Source of the DNA: Monilinia fructicola
Lineage: Eukaryota; Ascomycota; Leotiomycetes; Helotiales; Sclerotiniaceae
Length of the DNA stretch: 64,000 nt
Direction: 5' to 3'
Assembly (NCBI GenBank): GCA_008692225.1
Contig: VICG01000006.1
Span: 1,369,501 to 1,433,500, forward strand
The notes beneath the pieces are model-generated. The model saw only the letters and a list, made by a program, of their open reading frames with translations, did no database searches and was not told where the DNA came from. Both the position numbers and the translations under genes were made by a program. Below are positions 23,901-35,949 of this stretch, in pieces (the stretch's first letter is position 1; each line of letters starts with the position of its first letter).

Positions 23901-24029
23901 TTGTTGTAGGTATTGTGGTAATGTGCTATGATGGGTATGCTATGATGATATATGCAAATGTAAATGTAAACGGCATGATTGCGGTACCTTAAGGTTCCCA
24001 TTTCCCATTTCCCAATCAAACCCCACGCG

Positions 24030-24560
24030 GAACCCCCCAACACCACCATCTCTCCTCCTCCTCCTCCTGTTCCTCCTCCTCCTGTTCCTCCTCCTGTTCC
24101 TCCTCCTGTTCCTCCCCCTCCTCTCTTCCCATTCCTCCCACCCCCCCCCACCCAAACTACCCGCCACCTAAACTCCCCCCCCCCTAGCCATAAACCCCCA
24201 TCAAGAATACCAACAGAAATAGAAATAGAAAGAAAAAGAAAAAAACAACCAAAATAAAAGCCCCAAGATTCCACCCAAACAACCCAACCCAACCCAAAAT
24301 CCGCACCTCCAGCTCCCCATCCCCCACACATCCCCCCATCCCATCCTCACTATTAGCTATCACACGACGACGACACATAAGAATAAGAATAAGAGCAAGA
24401 ACAAGAATAAAAATATAAATATAAATATAAATACACCTACACCTACACCTACACCTACACCTACACCTATACCCGCAGAAAGAAATCCTCCAAACATCCC
24501 CACATCTCCCCACACCCCACACCACCACACCACACCCCCCGGGCATATATTCAAGTTTAG
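24030..24560. repeat. C-rich/pyrimidine low-complexity tract
   Basis: On the plus strand there are (CCT)n with CTGTTC interruptions at about 24048-24125, C-runs at about 24137-24184, a purine-rich A/G stretch at about 24205-24245 and an (ACACCT)n array at about 24432-24470. The minus strand is correspondingly G-rich with several runs of three or more G, so quadruplex or triplex formation is possible. The open frames over it are simple translations of repeats, not genes. Confidence 0.75.
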
Positions 24561-25247
24561 GATTTGGGGTCCATAACAAGCACAAACATGAGATGATTCT
24601 CTCCGCAGATATGAAATGAAACGAAAGAAGCGTGACGAAATATTTTTTTTAACATTTTTTTCTTTTTTTTTTAAAAAAAACCATTCTCGAGTTATGAGTG
24701 TGGCGGGTGGTTAGCGCGGGTTTACTATTGTTGTTATTGTTGTTGGGGTTATAGTTATGGTTATAGTTATGGTTATGATTACAATTATTATAAATATAAT
24801 TTCGATTACAATCCCAGTGGCCCTGGAAGAGAAGTAGATCGGTATTAATCACGAGGTGTGTGTACCTAGTGATGATTGATATATCCTAGGGTTTGTTTAT
24901 TAGAAGACTGATGAATTTTGGGAGTGAAGCGAGGCGAGGCGATAGAATAGGGGGGGGGGGAAGCGAGGGGGGAAAAGAAGATTATTCAGAGGTTCAATAA
25001 AAGGGGATGAGATGGGATGAGATGAGATGAGATGAGATGAGTGAATTTTATTTAAGCTAGTGTAATCTAATGGGATAAATGGGATAAATAGGATGAATGA
25101 GAACCTTGGAAAAATAAAAAAAAAGAAATCATATAAAAAAATAACAAACTTCTAACTTTCAACTTCTGACCTTATATTAATTGATAACCGTAACGAAGTA
25201 ATTGTAATTTTCTAGTGATTAATTTTATTCATAAAGGAATTTTTTAT

Positions 25248-25249
<2 letters not shown>

Positions 25250-25346
<97 letters not shown>

Positions 25347-25367
25347 TAATAATAATAAATAATAATA

Positions 25368-25435
<68 letters not shown>

Positions 25436-25492
25436 TAATAACAATAAAATAATAATAATAACAATAATAATAATAATAATAACAATAATAAC
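25250..25492. repeat. (AAT)n microsatellite, about 240 bp
   Basis: An almost uninterrupted AAT/ATT trinucleotide array, perfect to about 25344 and then broken by small indels and AAC variants toward the right end. The long poly-Ile/Tyr/Leu frames on the minus strand are artefacts of this array. Confidence 0.95.
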
Positions 25493-25737
25493 ATCTAACT
25501 TCACAACACCTAACTTCACAACAATCAAAGCAAAGTCCAACCAAGCAAACAGAGAATCCCAAATCGATATCCCATCGTGGACATCGTGATGCATCTCTCT
25601 CCCTTCATCCTCTGCATACAATATCGCCGAAAGGAGAGCGAGGAAGGTAGAGGTGGTTTATTTGGTGGTTGGTGGGGATAGTGCGGGAATTACCTGGGTA
25701 GCCTTCTGTGGGTTCGCGAGGGGTGGTGTTACATCGA

Positions 25738-25860
25738 CGCATCGCACCGCACCGCACCGCACCGCACCGCTATCCGATTTCGTGCCGATGGGCGTGGGGC
25801 GCAAAGCTTTGTGTTGGGGCTGATGATTAGGTTGGATTGGATTGGATTGGATTGGATTGC
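25738..25860. repeat. (CGCAC)n and (GATTG)n pentanucleotide arrays
   Basis: Six or so CGCAC units at about 25743-25770 and about five GATTG units at about 25831-25859, sixty bases apart. Confidence 0.85.
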
Positions 25861-26049
25861 GCATATCCGTTTCTTTCCTTTCTTTCTTTGCAGCTTCTTG
25901 CCATCTAGATATTGTGCCCTAAGTGGAGCATTTGGGAGAGAGGTTGTGTGCGGGGAGGGGACAAGTAGATGGATCAGATCGGATGGTGTTGCGGTGAGGT
26001 GGTGAGGTGGTGAAGTGGGTAGTGTGTTTTATGAATCGATTTTGGAAGG

Positions 26050-26058
26050 AGAGAAGGA

Positions 26059-26106
<48 letters not shown>

Positions 26107-26225
26107 AAAGAAACAAGAAATAAGAACCAAAACAAGAACAAGAAACAACAAAAAAGAAACAAGCAAGAACAAGAAACAACAAAAAAGAAACAAGCACGAA
26201 CAACAAAAAAGGCCAAGAGAAAAAA
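26050..26225. repeat. (GA)n array followed by purine-rich AAC/AAG repeats
   Basis: GA dinucleotides at about 26052-26104, then two near-identical ACAAGAAACAACAAAAAAGA units at about 26136-26190 and a third partial copy. Strong purine bias on the plus strand. Confidence 0.85.
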
Positions 26226-26469
26226 AAACCATCTCACCGCTTCACGGGGGCAGGATCTCATCCCACAATACAGCGCCCTCAAGGACATGTACCTATGCGG
26301 TCCAACGAGAATGACTACGTGCTGGGAGATGCATGGCGCAAGGAAAAACGAGCGACCTGCACGACCGAACGACGGGATCCCACAACGGAGAGGAGGAGGA
26401 AGGGCGCGTTGCGGTGACGCTGCGGAGAAAACGTCTTTGGTGTGTAGGATTGCAATAGAGGGATAGATT

Positions 26470-26521
26470 AAATAGAGGGATAGATAGATGGATGGATGGA
26501 TGGATAGATAGATAGATAGAG
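26470..26521. repeat. (GATA)n/(GATG)n tetranucleotide array
   Basis: Mixed GATG and GATA units in tandem, about 50 bp. Confidence 0.85.
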
Positions 26522-26599
26522 ACGTGTACGATGGACATTGAACCAAGCCTCTCAATATCCCGACTGCATGTGACGGATGCGCTATACATAGACATATGC

Positions 26600-29370
26600 A
26601 TGTGGACGTAAAGCGACGGATCGCGCAATGGAGAAAGATGCTTTGCTTTGCTTGACTTTGCCTTGCCTGGGTCTTGAGATACGCAATGCCAGTAGTCCCG
26701 GGGCAGAAGTTGGATGGACGAATAGAACTTTTCCCCCAACGCCATGATCAGCGAGCGCACCCGGCGACGGCACAAAAAAGACAGACGAAGCTGCTGGCTC
26801 GGCGCGGGATATGCCAGGACGAGTCGGAGGGAGCGTAAGACGCTTGCTGAGTTGACAGTGGCAGGACGAGGAGGAGGGGCGAAGCGATCTCGATCGGTGC
26901 ACGATCGTATCGCGCGTCTCCTTCGACGTGGCACGTGCTCTTGGATTTGGGGTCCTCCAGGACAGGTTTCTCCGTCGGGGTGAGCAGGAGCGCTGCTTCG
27001 ATTACTGCATCTTTCTCCGGGTGGTGGTGGTGGGTGGAGCTTTGACGCTTTCGGATGATGCGGTCGTCGTACGCTGGATGTTCTGTCGAGTTCTGGAATA
27101 CGTCGATCCTGTCCGCGGGCAGACGGGCAGGCTAGTTCTGTGCTTGTGACATGTGTAGCGAGGGGGGGGCATCGAACGTTTGCAGAAACTTGCAGGAGCG
27201 TATATTAACGAGAGGCAGGCGCGATAGGATGGATGTGGATGCGGTTGTGCAACAAGAGGATGATGGGGGGATGTACAACTGGCGAAGTGCGGTCGCTGAA
27301 ACGTTTTTTACGCCCACGAGACCCGTGCTCAAGCGAATTTTGATCCAGATGGGAGGATTCCAGGCCACGTGATGCACCCAGCATCATGCTGCAGACGCGG
27401 TTGGGGATGCTTGGGAAGGCCGTCATTCCTTTCCCTGATGCCCCTTCGCGTTCACGGCTGTTTGTTCACGGCTGTTTGTTCCCGCCAGTCTAGATGCGGG
27501 ATGGGATTTTTGTGCAATGCTGTCTTGGAGCAGGGAAGAGGCGTCTCGCCGGAAGGAGAAAACAATTGCAACTCAAATTGATTCCTCCGCGGCTGCGGGC
27601 CTCACTACCACGCCATCACCATCAGATTCATTCATTCGCGACCAGGGTTTTCGCACGAGGGTGCCTCTCCGACCTCCTCCAAGGTAGGTTCGGGTCCCCA
27701 CGTTCCTCAAGCCGAGCCACGCAAGCCAAGACCGGCGATCCGATCTCTTCAAGGACGATGCTCAGTTTCCGCAACCGCAATCTCGTCTCCACATCGCCGC
27801 GCCTTTCCACCCCTCTGACATCGAAACCTCCCACGACCGAGGATCCTCCCGTGCAGCCGATGCTGCGATCAAACCCGGCGCCGACGAAACGCCCCAATTT
27901 CCACGATCCCTCTCCCGACAGGCCTTCTGCTGGCCCATCCCATCTCTCAACATGGATTTGGATAGTGCGGAAAGTAGTCGACGAAGCAGCGGGTGATTTC
28001 CCACCATCCCCTGCTCCTATCCTTTGTATACGATGCGCGGATCCAACATCGGGGCGTTTCCCAATGAGGACAACTGCAGTCTATAACTTGCTCGCCTGTG
28101 CCTTGGTGCGTGATGGGTGCCGTGACCAAGCTTCCTGACCCTAGCTCCTCCGGCTTCCTCGATGCTTCCCCTGGGGAGCGAGACTTGCACCGCGGCGGCG
28201 CCGTCGGGATGCAAGAGATTGGTTTTGAAAATGCAACGCCGGAGTGTGTCAAGTGTGCGCCAGGTTCGAGTTGGGATGTAGGTGCTCGTATCGAGAAGGC
28301 AGTTGAGCCATTTCCGCTTCAGTTGAGCCATGCCCAGTTCAAGGACAGGCAGACGCACGAGCTGGCTTTGTGAATCTCGTCGAGCAGCGCACTCGGGTAG
28401 TCGCTTTCCCGCGGAGGGAAGACGCAAAGATGTCCCCCCCAGAACAGCTATTGCTCTACACCTGAGAAAGCAATGATTCTTCGTCTCCTGAGCAGGGAGC
28501 TTTGCTCTTCTCGACCTTCAACGACGCTGATAATCTTGCAGTGTTGTAAGCGATGCGACGCTCGCTATTCAGTGCCGCGGAATGAACGGGCCGGTGGGGT
28601 TTCGTGCATGGGCGGCCGTTTGCACTTGGGGTTGTGTTCCATGTCGTTCCCCACCCCAAGGCATTGGAGGGCGCTTTGGAGGGGCCGTTCTTGATACTCG
28701 GCGACTGGTTCACTGTTAGTTACAGTGAAGGAACCCAGATGAGTTTTCGAGGCAGAGTGCTGCTTCTTCTTGATGACGGGTTTGATGGACATTCGTCATC
28801 AGACATGGGTGGCGTGACCTCAGGTCTAGGAGAAGGGGGCAGTCCGATGGGGTGGGGTGGGGGGTGGTCGAGGGTGGAGAGGTGGAGTCATGGCAGGCAC
28901 TCTGCGTACTGTACGTTTTGTCGTTGTGCAGGTTGTGGGTCCTTGCAGCAAGAACTGTACAGATATCACTGGCGTTGCGATTATCAACGTTGCGGTTATG
29001 GGTATTCCCAGAATTGAAGGAGGATTCGTTATTGGTCTCTTTATATCACTCGGTGCCCCCCGGTTTCCGCGAGGCAGGCTTGGCCCCAGCACCGTGTGGG
29101 CTGGGGAAGAGATCCGTGAAACGTGATGATGCTCCTCCTTTGCATCATCATCACACACGAACCAATCTCGTCGTTATCTCTTGGGTTGTTTCTCGATCAT
29201 TCGTGATGGCGGGTGTCTATTTTCAATGCCCTCTTCTTCGCTGCTTCATGCGCAAATACATAGCACCCACCACCACCCTTGTAGGTACGAGACTGCGCCG
29301 TGCAGTTCCGGATGATTATGTATCCATTCTGGCTGGCATTCATACAAGATCCTGTCACAAGTAAGATGTT
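26600..29370. other. GC-richer unassigned block
   Basis: About 2.8 kb of higher GC than its surroundings, with many overlapping frames of 70-215 codons on both strands (longest 27494-28138, plus). None shows a domain, a consistent splice pattern or an uninterrupted long frame, and the overlap in all frames is what GC-rich non-coding DNA gives. A long non-coding RNA, a leader of a downstream gene or an unfamiliar fungal-specific gene cannot be excluded. Confidence 0.4.
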
Positions 29371-30499
29371 GAGCTGATCACCTTTCCACGTTTAATATAA
29401 AGTTCATTCTTCTAATATAATCATCGTCTAGAATATAAAGCTTATTCCCAGGGTACGCAACCTGTCCTCCTATAGATACCCACCAAGCGACCAAGGCTTC
29501 AATCACCAGCGTTTCATCGTTAATACTCGGGAGATTGCAATCTGTCGGGTAGAACTATTGAAGATCAGGTCTTCGTTATATAAATTAATTCAAGATGAGA
29601 ACAACCTTGGAAATTATATATACCTAGGTATATATGTGTGTGTGTGTATGTTATTATTTTGTTGTATAGAAATTTACCGTAACGCGTCCCTTGTCGCATA
29701 AACTATTCTTAGCGTAGTAAAAGAGCCCGTAGTAAAAGAGCCCGGGCAGGAATATTGTAATTGTATCCATACGATTGATAAGGCTAATTAATAAGAAGCT
29801 GGAGGTCTCTTCTCCATTGGCCACATCGTACTAGGTAATCAAAGCCATCCATCAATGCTCAAGGTGAAAAGAGCATTCTTGTTGAGGTTACCTAGGTATC
29901 TACTTGAGTGATTGTTGTGATGACCTCGGGATCGAATGAAAGAAATCACAGACAACCTACCAGATTCTTTGTTTCTGGGTCAGTCGAATGATAATCAGTT
30001 GTCAATATCCAAGAGAACATCAAGTTCAAGGTAGTGAGGTTAAATCAAGATTTATGATTTGGGATGGGTACTCCGTCATGAATGAAGGTATGTATGCTAT
30101 CAAACGCTTTTCCACTGCGACCAGACCGACCCATGGATATAAGGGGAAATTCAAAATGGGTTGATATACGGAGTACGTAGGTACCCGTGGACGGAGTAGA
30201 CAGAAGAGATTTATCCATGACGGGATGTAAAGCAAGCTTGGAAAGCGTTGATGAGGAGGTCAAGGAGGAGGAGGAGGAGGAGGAGGGGCAGCGTGATTCT
30301 TATACTCGGGATCCGTAAATGTTGAAAGCGGCGGCTGGCTTGTGCACCCACGTTGTCTTGATGCAGCTGCCGTTAAACTCGAGGGGTCCAAGCATGCAAA
30401 GTTATCTTGGGTGGATGGGGAGAACTAAAAGATGATATAATGCAATGCAGTAGGTTGAAAGGATATAATAAGAGAAATGAAAGAGATCTATAATTACTG

Positions 30500-30561
30500 G
30501 GTATATATGTATGTATGTGTGTATATATATATATGTATATATATGTATATATGTATATATG

Positions 30562-30594
<33 letters not shown>

Positions 30595-30611
30595 GTATAT
30601 ATATATGTATG

Positions 30612-30642
<31 letters not shown>

Positions 30643-30660
30643 GTATATATATATATGTGT
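30500..30660. repeat. (TATATG)n / TA-rich microsatellite
   Basis: TATATG, TATG and TATA units mixed over about 160 bp. Frames across it are repeat translations only. Confidence 0.9.
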
Positions 30661-31607
30661 GTAACCTTACTCGAGGACTACCTAAGTAGGTATGTGGATA
30701 TTAGTAATCATATCTAAATTATATTATGATTACTTTGTATTCGAGTATTATCTATTTATTATAACGACCTAGTAAAAAGTTGGGATTATTTATCATACCT
30801 AAGTCCTGGTTACCTAGTAGGTATATCATTCTTATAATTATTATTCAACTTATAAAATTCATTTATTGATATATTTAATTACTTGTAATTATGATACATA
30901 TATTCATTCATTCATTTCAAGGTTATCACTTATCATTCCTCACTCCTCGCTCCTTACTCACTTATCACTCTTTTACTATTTCTTTCTTTCTTTCTCTCAT
31001 TCATTCATCCTCTCCTTCTTTCATTCTCTCATCCATTCATTCATCTATCCTCATCACCCCACCTTATCAAATACATACTCGGAAACTAAAATAAGTTAGT
31101 ACCCTTCGTACCGCAATGGACTGTTTCTCATTCTCTGTAGTCAACCACCAGGACGAATAAGTCAAGGCTTGGAAGCGGACAAGGGGGCGTTTATCATTTT
31201 TTATCGTTTTATCGCTTTTATCGTTTGTTTCATCATCATTTTTTTATCGGCGCCTCAAAGAAAGTTATTAGTAGGGGAGGGGAGGGGAGCGAAGGGTTAT
31301 TCCTCAATGTTGCATGACGAAAAGTAAGGAAAAGGAAAAGTTAAAGAAAGAAGAGAGAGAGGAGAAAAGAGAAAAGAAAAGAAAGAATAAATTAATTAAT
31401 TAATTAATTAACTAATTGGGCATTTTGGGATTTATTGGTCGATTGATTGATTGGTCGATTGGTTGATTTCTCTCTTTCCCTACTATTAACCTTATTGTTA
31501 TCATCATTATTATCAATATCGTTGTTATTCTTATTCTTATTCTTCTTCTTTCTTGTTATTACATTTATCATTATATTACACTCACTCACCTGAGCACTCT
31601 CCATTAC

Positions 31608-31706
31608 AATTCAATTCAGTTCAATTCAGTTCAGTTCAGTTCAGTTCAGTTCAGTTCAATCCAATCCAATCCAATCCAATTCAATCCAGTCCAGTCCAGT
31701 CCAGCC
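31608..31706. repeat. CAGTT/CAATT and CCAAT/CCAGT pentamer arrays
   Basis: About twenty tandem five-base units in two related versions, first TTCAG/TTCAA and then TCCAA/TCCAG, suggesting growth by unit duplication with point changes. Confidence 0.85.
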
Positions 31707-32209
31707 CGGTCCAATCCAAATCCATAATCTCACAATTATTCTACTGATTAATTTATTACTACTGATCTTACAACTTGCATGATCTATCAGAGTATCATCA
31801 AAGCAATTTAAAGAAATTGAAAAAAGAGGATTAACTGATTTACTGATTAACTGATTGACTGATTAACTGATTAACGTCTTTTCCCCTCACTCCCTCACTC
31901 ACTCTATCAATCAATCAATCACTCACTCACTCACTCCCTCCCTCACTCACTCCCTTCTTCCTTCCCCTCCTTCCTCCTCCTCCTTCTTCCTCCTCCTTTC
32001 CTTCCTTTCTTTCTCCCTTCCCTCTTTCCTCCTTCCTCCTCCCCTCCTCCCCTTCCCTCCTTCCCTCCCTCTTTCCATCTCTTCGACTCGACTCTATTCT
32101 TCTCTGCTCTTCTCTGCTCTTCTCTTCTCTTTCTCATTGCTTGCATTACTTTCTTACTTTCCTTGGCTTTGGTGTCAGAGGAGTAGAACATAACGATAAA
32201 GCATTCAAT

Positions 32210-34395
32210 ATGAAGGTCAGTCAGCTCATTCATTCATTCATTCATTCAGTTGTTCAGCTATTCAGTTGTTCAGTCACTCAGCCATACATCCGTACATCCG
32301 TACATTCAATCACCTACTTATTTCCCATCTTCCATATTCAAACCTTGGATCCTACATCATGAGAACCATTGCTGATAAATTCTCTTGCTTCATCAGGCGC
32401 TTCGAAGATCAATTAAAGGCGAAAAGCCAGATGCAAAAATTCATCATATTTCCTTCCTTAACTCCAAAATCTGCCGTCGCAATCGTTCCTCCGAAAAAGG
32501 TATGTCGAGAGATCGAGAAGACAAAGAGTTCGCGGTCGCAAACATCAATCCACCCCATGCTAACGACTGATAATAATTATCGTAGGTTATTCGCGCATTA
32601 TACGATTATGAAGCACAGTCGAATCAGGAATTGGGTTTTACGAGGGGTGATTTCTTTCACGTTATAGGAAGGGAAAATGATACCGATTGGTATGAAGCAT
32701 GTAATCCTGCAGTACCAGATGCGAGGGGATTGGTACCGGTTGCATACTTTCAAGCACTAGGGAAGACTGAGCGGGATAGTGGGCAATCCATATCAGATAA
32801 GTCGCCTATGGGCATGAAGGTGGATCATGACTCGGGTTATTCCGACATGTCCGTCTCAGGAGCACCGATGAGTCCGCCAGATAGCGGTGGAGGTCAAAGA
32901 TTTTCAAAGACAATGAAGGGCACCGGCGCGATGGTTTACGGGGTGGTGATGTACGATTTCGAGGCCGAGAGACCTGATGAACTGGAAGCCAAGGCAGGAG
33001 AAGCCATTATCGTGATTGATTGCTCAATCGAATCCCGAATGGTTTGTCGCGAAACCCATCGGTCGACTTGGAGGACCAGGACTGATACCCGTGGATTACA
33101 TCGAGATACGTGATATGGGAACGGGCAAGGCCGTCCCCAACCCGCAAGAGGCCGTTCAGAGAGGCGGGTGTGCCTAAAGTGGAGGAGTGGAAGCGGATGG
33201 CGGCGGATTACAAGAACAGCAGTATCACTTTGGGCAAATTTGAAGTCCCCAACGGGTCCTCACAACAACAGCAACAGATGCAACAGAATATGGAGCGACT
33301 GAGTCTGCAGCAGCAGAGCGCGAGACAGAGTCAGCAGCAGAATAGCCAAGGTTATGTAAGTATTCCCTCGCGTGGCGTCGAATGATCCCATGGACCCTAA
33401 TTCAAGCACAGGACCAGAGACAATCACAACAAGCCAAAGCTCAACCTGTGCAACAAGGTCCGCAAAACCCCTATTCTGTGCCATCCAAATCGATCTCTCA
33501 ATTATACGCCCCGATATCAGCTCGAATACCAAGATACTGTTTCGCCGAAGATAAATACTGGTTTGTGATTGAAGCGGCTCTGGAAGATGGGAGACACTGG
33601 GAGCTCTCGCGATACTACGAAGATTTTTTACGATTTCCAGATTGCTCTCTTGACAGAGTTCCCAGCAGAAGCAGGAAATACCGGGACGCAAAAGAGAAGC
33701 CTGCCATATATGCCAGGACCTGTGAGTTATGTGACGGACGCGATAACCGAAGGAAGGCAGCATAATCTTGATGCCTATGTCAAGAATCTCTTGACGCAGC
33801 CACCCTATATCTCACGATGCACCCTCGTCAAACAATTTTTTGCGCCTCGGGAGGGTGATTATGAGATGGATCCAAATGCCGTGGAAGAAGAATATCGTCT
33901 ATCCGCTGGTTCACAGCCGTCCTCGAATGATTCACGAACCCTTGCCGCTTCGAGGCAATCGTCACGGGGGGATTTAAATGCAGAGAGATATTCGAGTGGG
34001 GGCCCTACGGGTCTCACAGCCGCCCCAGGACATCAAAAGAGGTCAATCATCATTGTCTATCAACAACGGTCAAGGCCCTACACGTCAAACCTCTTCTCTG
34101 TCTCAACCATCCAGCAACTCAATATCCCCAGGAGCTGTTGGTGCGCAGCAACCATCGGCCATGAAAGTCAAGATTTATTTTTGGTGATGACTTGATCGCC
34201 ATTCGAGTACCTACGGATATTCAGTTTCAGCAACTGTACGACAAAATCAGTGATCGCTTGAAGATACCGCAAGGCGATGAAATTGCGCTGTACTACAAGG
34301 ATGAACCCAGTGGAGAGAAACCAAATCTAATGAGCGATAATGATCTAGACATTGCTCTCAGTCGAAACGATAAGCTCATTATTTACGTCGAATAA
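32210..34395 (+). pseudogene. BEM1: BEM1/Scd2 polarity scaffold (SH3-SH3-PX-PB1), six frame breaks
   Basis: Exon 1 is just ATGAAG (32210-32215); intron 32216-32396, intron 32500-32585 and a likely intron at about 33356-33411 follow. The start MKALRRSIKGEKPD fits Bem1 orthologues. SH3-1: RALYDYEAQSNQELGFTRGD; SH3-2: MYDFEAERPDELEAKAGEA continuing to PEWFVAKPIGRLGGPGLIP; PX: RYCFAEDKYWFVIEAALEDG; PB1 tail ending DIALSRNDKLIIYVE. Bem1 links Cdc42, its exchange factor, PAK kinase and, in filamentous fungi, the NADPH oxidase complex at growth sites. Frame breaks at 32435-32439 (A run), 33015-33022 (ATTG doubled), about 33161-33166 (G), 33624-33629 (T run), 33998-34002 (G run) and 34178-34182 (T run) are each best explained by an insertion. 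Since this gene is conserved, assembly error is my leading explanation, so it may be intact in the cell. Confidence 0.85.
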
Positions 34396-35949
34396 CAATA
34401 AATATGTTGCCATGGTGGCAATCCCCCGTTACATTTTCTGCTTCTATTGAACCTGAAGATATCAGAGATCGAATCACACACACCCATTCTTTGAATCATA
34501 TGTTCTATTGCTACTTTTTTTTTTTGGCTTTTATACCTTCTTAATCTGCTTCGGATGCACAGACAATTTCCTGTAGGGCGATGGTAATAGCTGCTGGTAC
34601 CGATACAACTTTTCGCGGCCAAACCCACACTCTTTTGGATGCAGATCAACCCTTTTTTCTTTTTACCCTGAACAAATACCATACTCTCTTCTTTCCTTGC
34701 GAAAACTTTCTTTCGGCGATGGATGAGAATATAGGAAGGCATCAGGCGTTTGTATTATGGCGCTTCTTGTTCTCTATCCCCCCTTTTGTTTTATCGATTT
34801 TTTTCATCTGTTTTCTTGAGAGAGGAAGACCTGATTTTTTGGGTTGTTCGTTCGGCTGCATATTAGGTGGATGATTGATGGAAGGAAGGAGGGACGGAAG
34901 GACATACCATGGATGTTTCATTTGTGATTGGAAGTGGAGGATGGAAATTCTTAAGGTTACCATTTGACTTGTTATTTTTTTGTCCTGTGTGGTTTAGTGG
35001 TGCTTGATGGGATGAGGTGATGGAAAGGAAAGGAGAAGAGGGGGGGAAGAAAGAGATGATGATAACGGAGTAGCAGATAGTTATGATTAGGTTTTTATTT
35101 ACCTTGACCCTGTGTGGATGAATATCTGAAAAGTCAATAAGCGGGCATTTTTCACATTGTGAGATGAAAGATTGAGAATGAGCGTGAGCGAGTGATGCTT
35201 CTACAAGGGGTAAGAGATCGAACACCTCGGTATCGAAGCATTGATCAATCAGCAAGCACCTAAGCACCTAGGGAGATGGCAAACATGCTACGCTTGAAAC
35301 GAGAACGACGAGGTGGCCTGAGCTGCTGGGTCAAGGGGTGTATGTATGTATGTATGTATGTATGTATGTATGTATGTATGTATGTATGTATGTATGTATG
35401 TATGTATGTGTATGTATGTGTGTATGTGTGTATGTATGTATGTATGTATATCTTGATTGATCATATGGGTAGGTAGGTAGGTAGGTTAGGTAGGTAGGTA
35501 AGCTTTAGACGCAACCAACTGGCGACTTCCAGGTTGTAGGAGGTGAAATGTAGCTTTGATGCATGATGCATGATGATTAATTAGCTGGCACAGGCGGTGG
35601 CGTCACGGACGACGGGGATGGATTTTACGATTTTATGATTTTATGTGGATGGATGCATGCATGCAGGGATAGATTGATCCTCCGAGGTTATTAGATGAGT
35701 TTTGGTTTTATATACTAGTAGGTAGTGATTGAACGATATGGCTTATGCATGTATGCATGCATGTATACATGCATTGCCTTTCCCGTGAACATGACTCCTA
35801 TCCTATCCTATCCTGTCCTGTCCTGTCCTATCCTGTCCAGTCCTGTCCTGTCCGTGTTATTATATCGCAATATCAACGCGCTCTTTGCTTTGTCTCCGTT
35901 TGCGCACTCGTTCAAGCTCAAGAAAGAAAGTGGAAAGGCTCGATGAGCC
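34396..35949. other. Spacer between BEM1 and the zinc-finger gene
   Basis: Convergent 3' flanks, with a (TATG)n microsatellite at about 35339-35450 and a CCTAT/CCTGT array at about 35795-35852. No supported gene. Confidence 0.5.
35339..35450. repeat. (TATG)n microsatellite
   Basis: More than twenty tandem TATG units, with a few TGTG variants near the right end, followed by a short GGTA array at about 35470-35500. Confidence 0.95.

Larger units (their letters stand above)
29371..32209. other. AT-rich, microsatellite-bearing upstream region of BEM1
   Basis: Contains a (GAG)n run near 30262-30284, a (TATATG)n array at about 30500-30660, CAGTT/CCAAT pentamer arrays at about 31608-31705 and a pyrimidine-rich stretch at about 31915-32130 just before the BEM1 start. 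Pyrimidine-rich leaders are common just upstream of highly expressed fungal genes, so part of this may be promoter and 5' UTR. Confidence 0.5.

Noticed and set aside
24184..24585. Minus-strand frame as a secreted repeat protein
   Set aside because: The peptide only reflects AC/AT simple repeats and C-runs.
25212..25621. Long minus-strand frames rich in Ile, Tyr or Leu
   Set aside because: They are translations of the (AAT)n microsatellite in three frames, with no unique sequence.
27494..28138. 214-codon plus-strand frame as a gene
   Set aside because: No domain, no splice support, and frames on the other strand overlap it; typical of GC-rich non-coding DNA.
35339..35450. TATG array as a CRISPR-like or telomeric repeat
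   Set aside because: Units are four bases with no spacers and do not resemble telomere repeats; it is a plain microsatellite.
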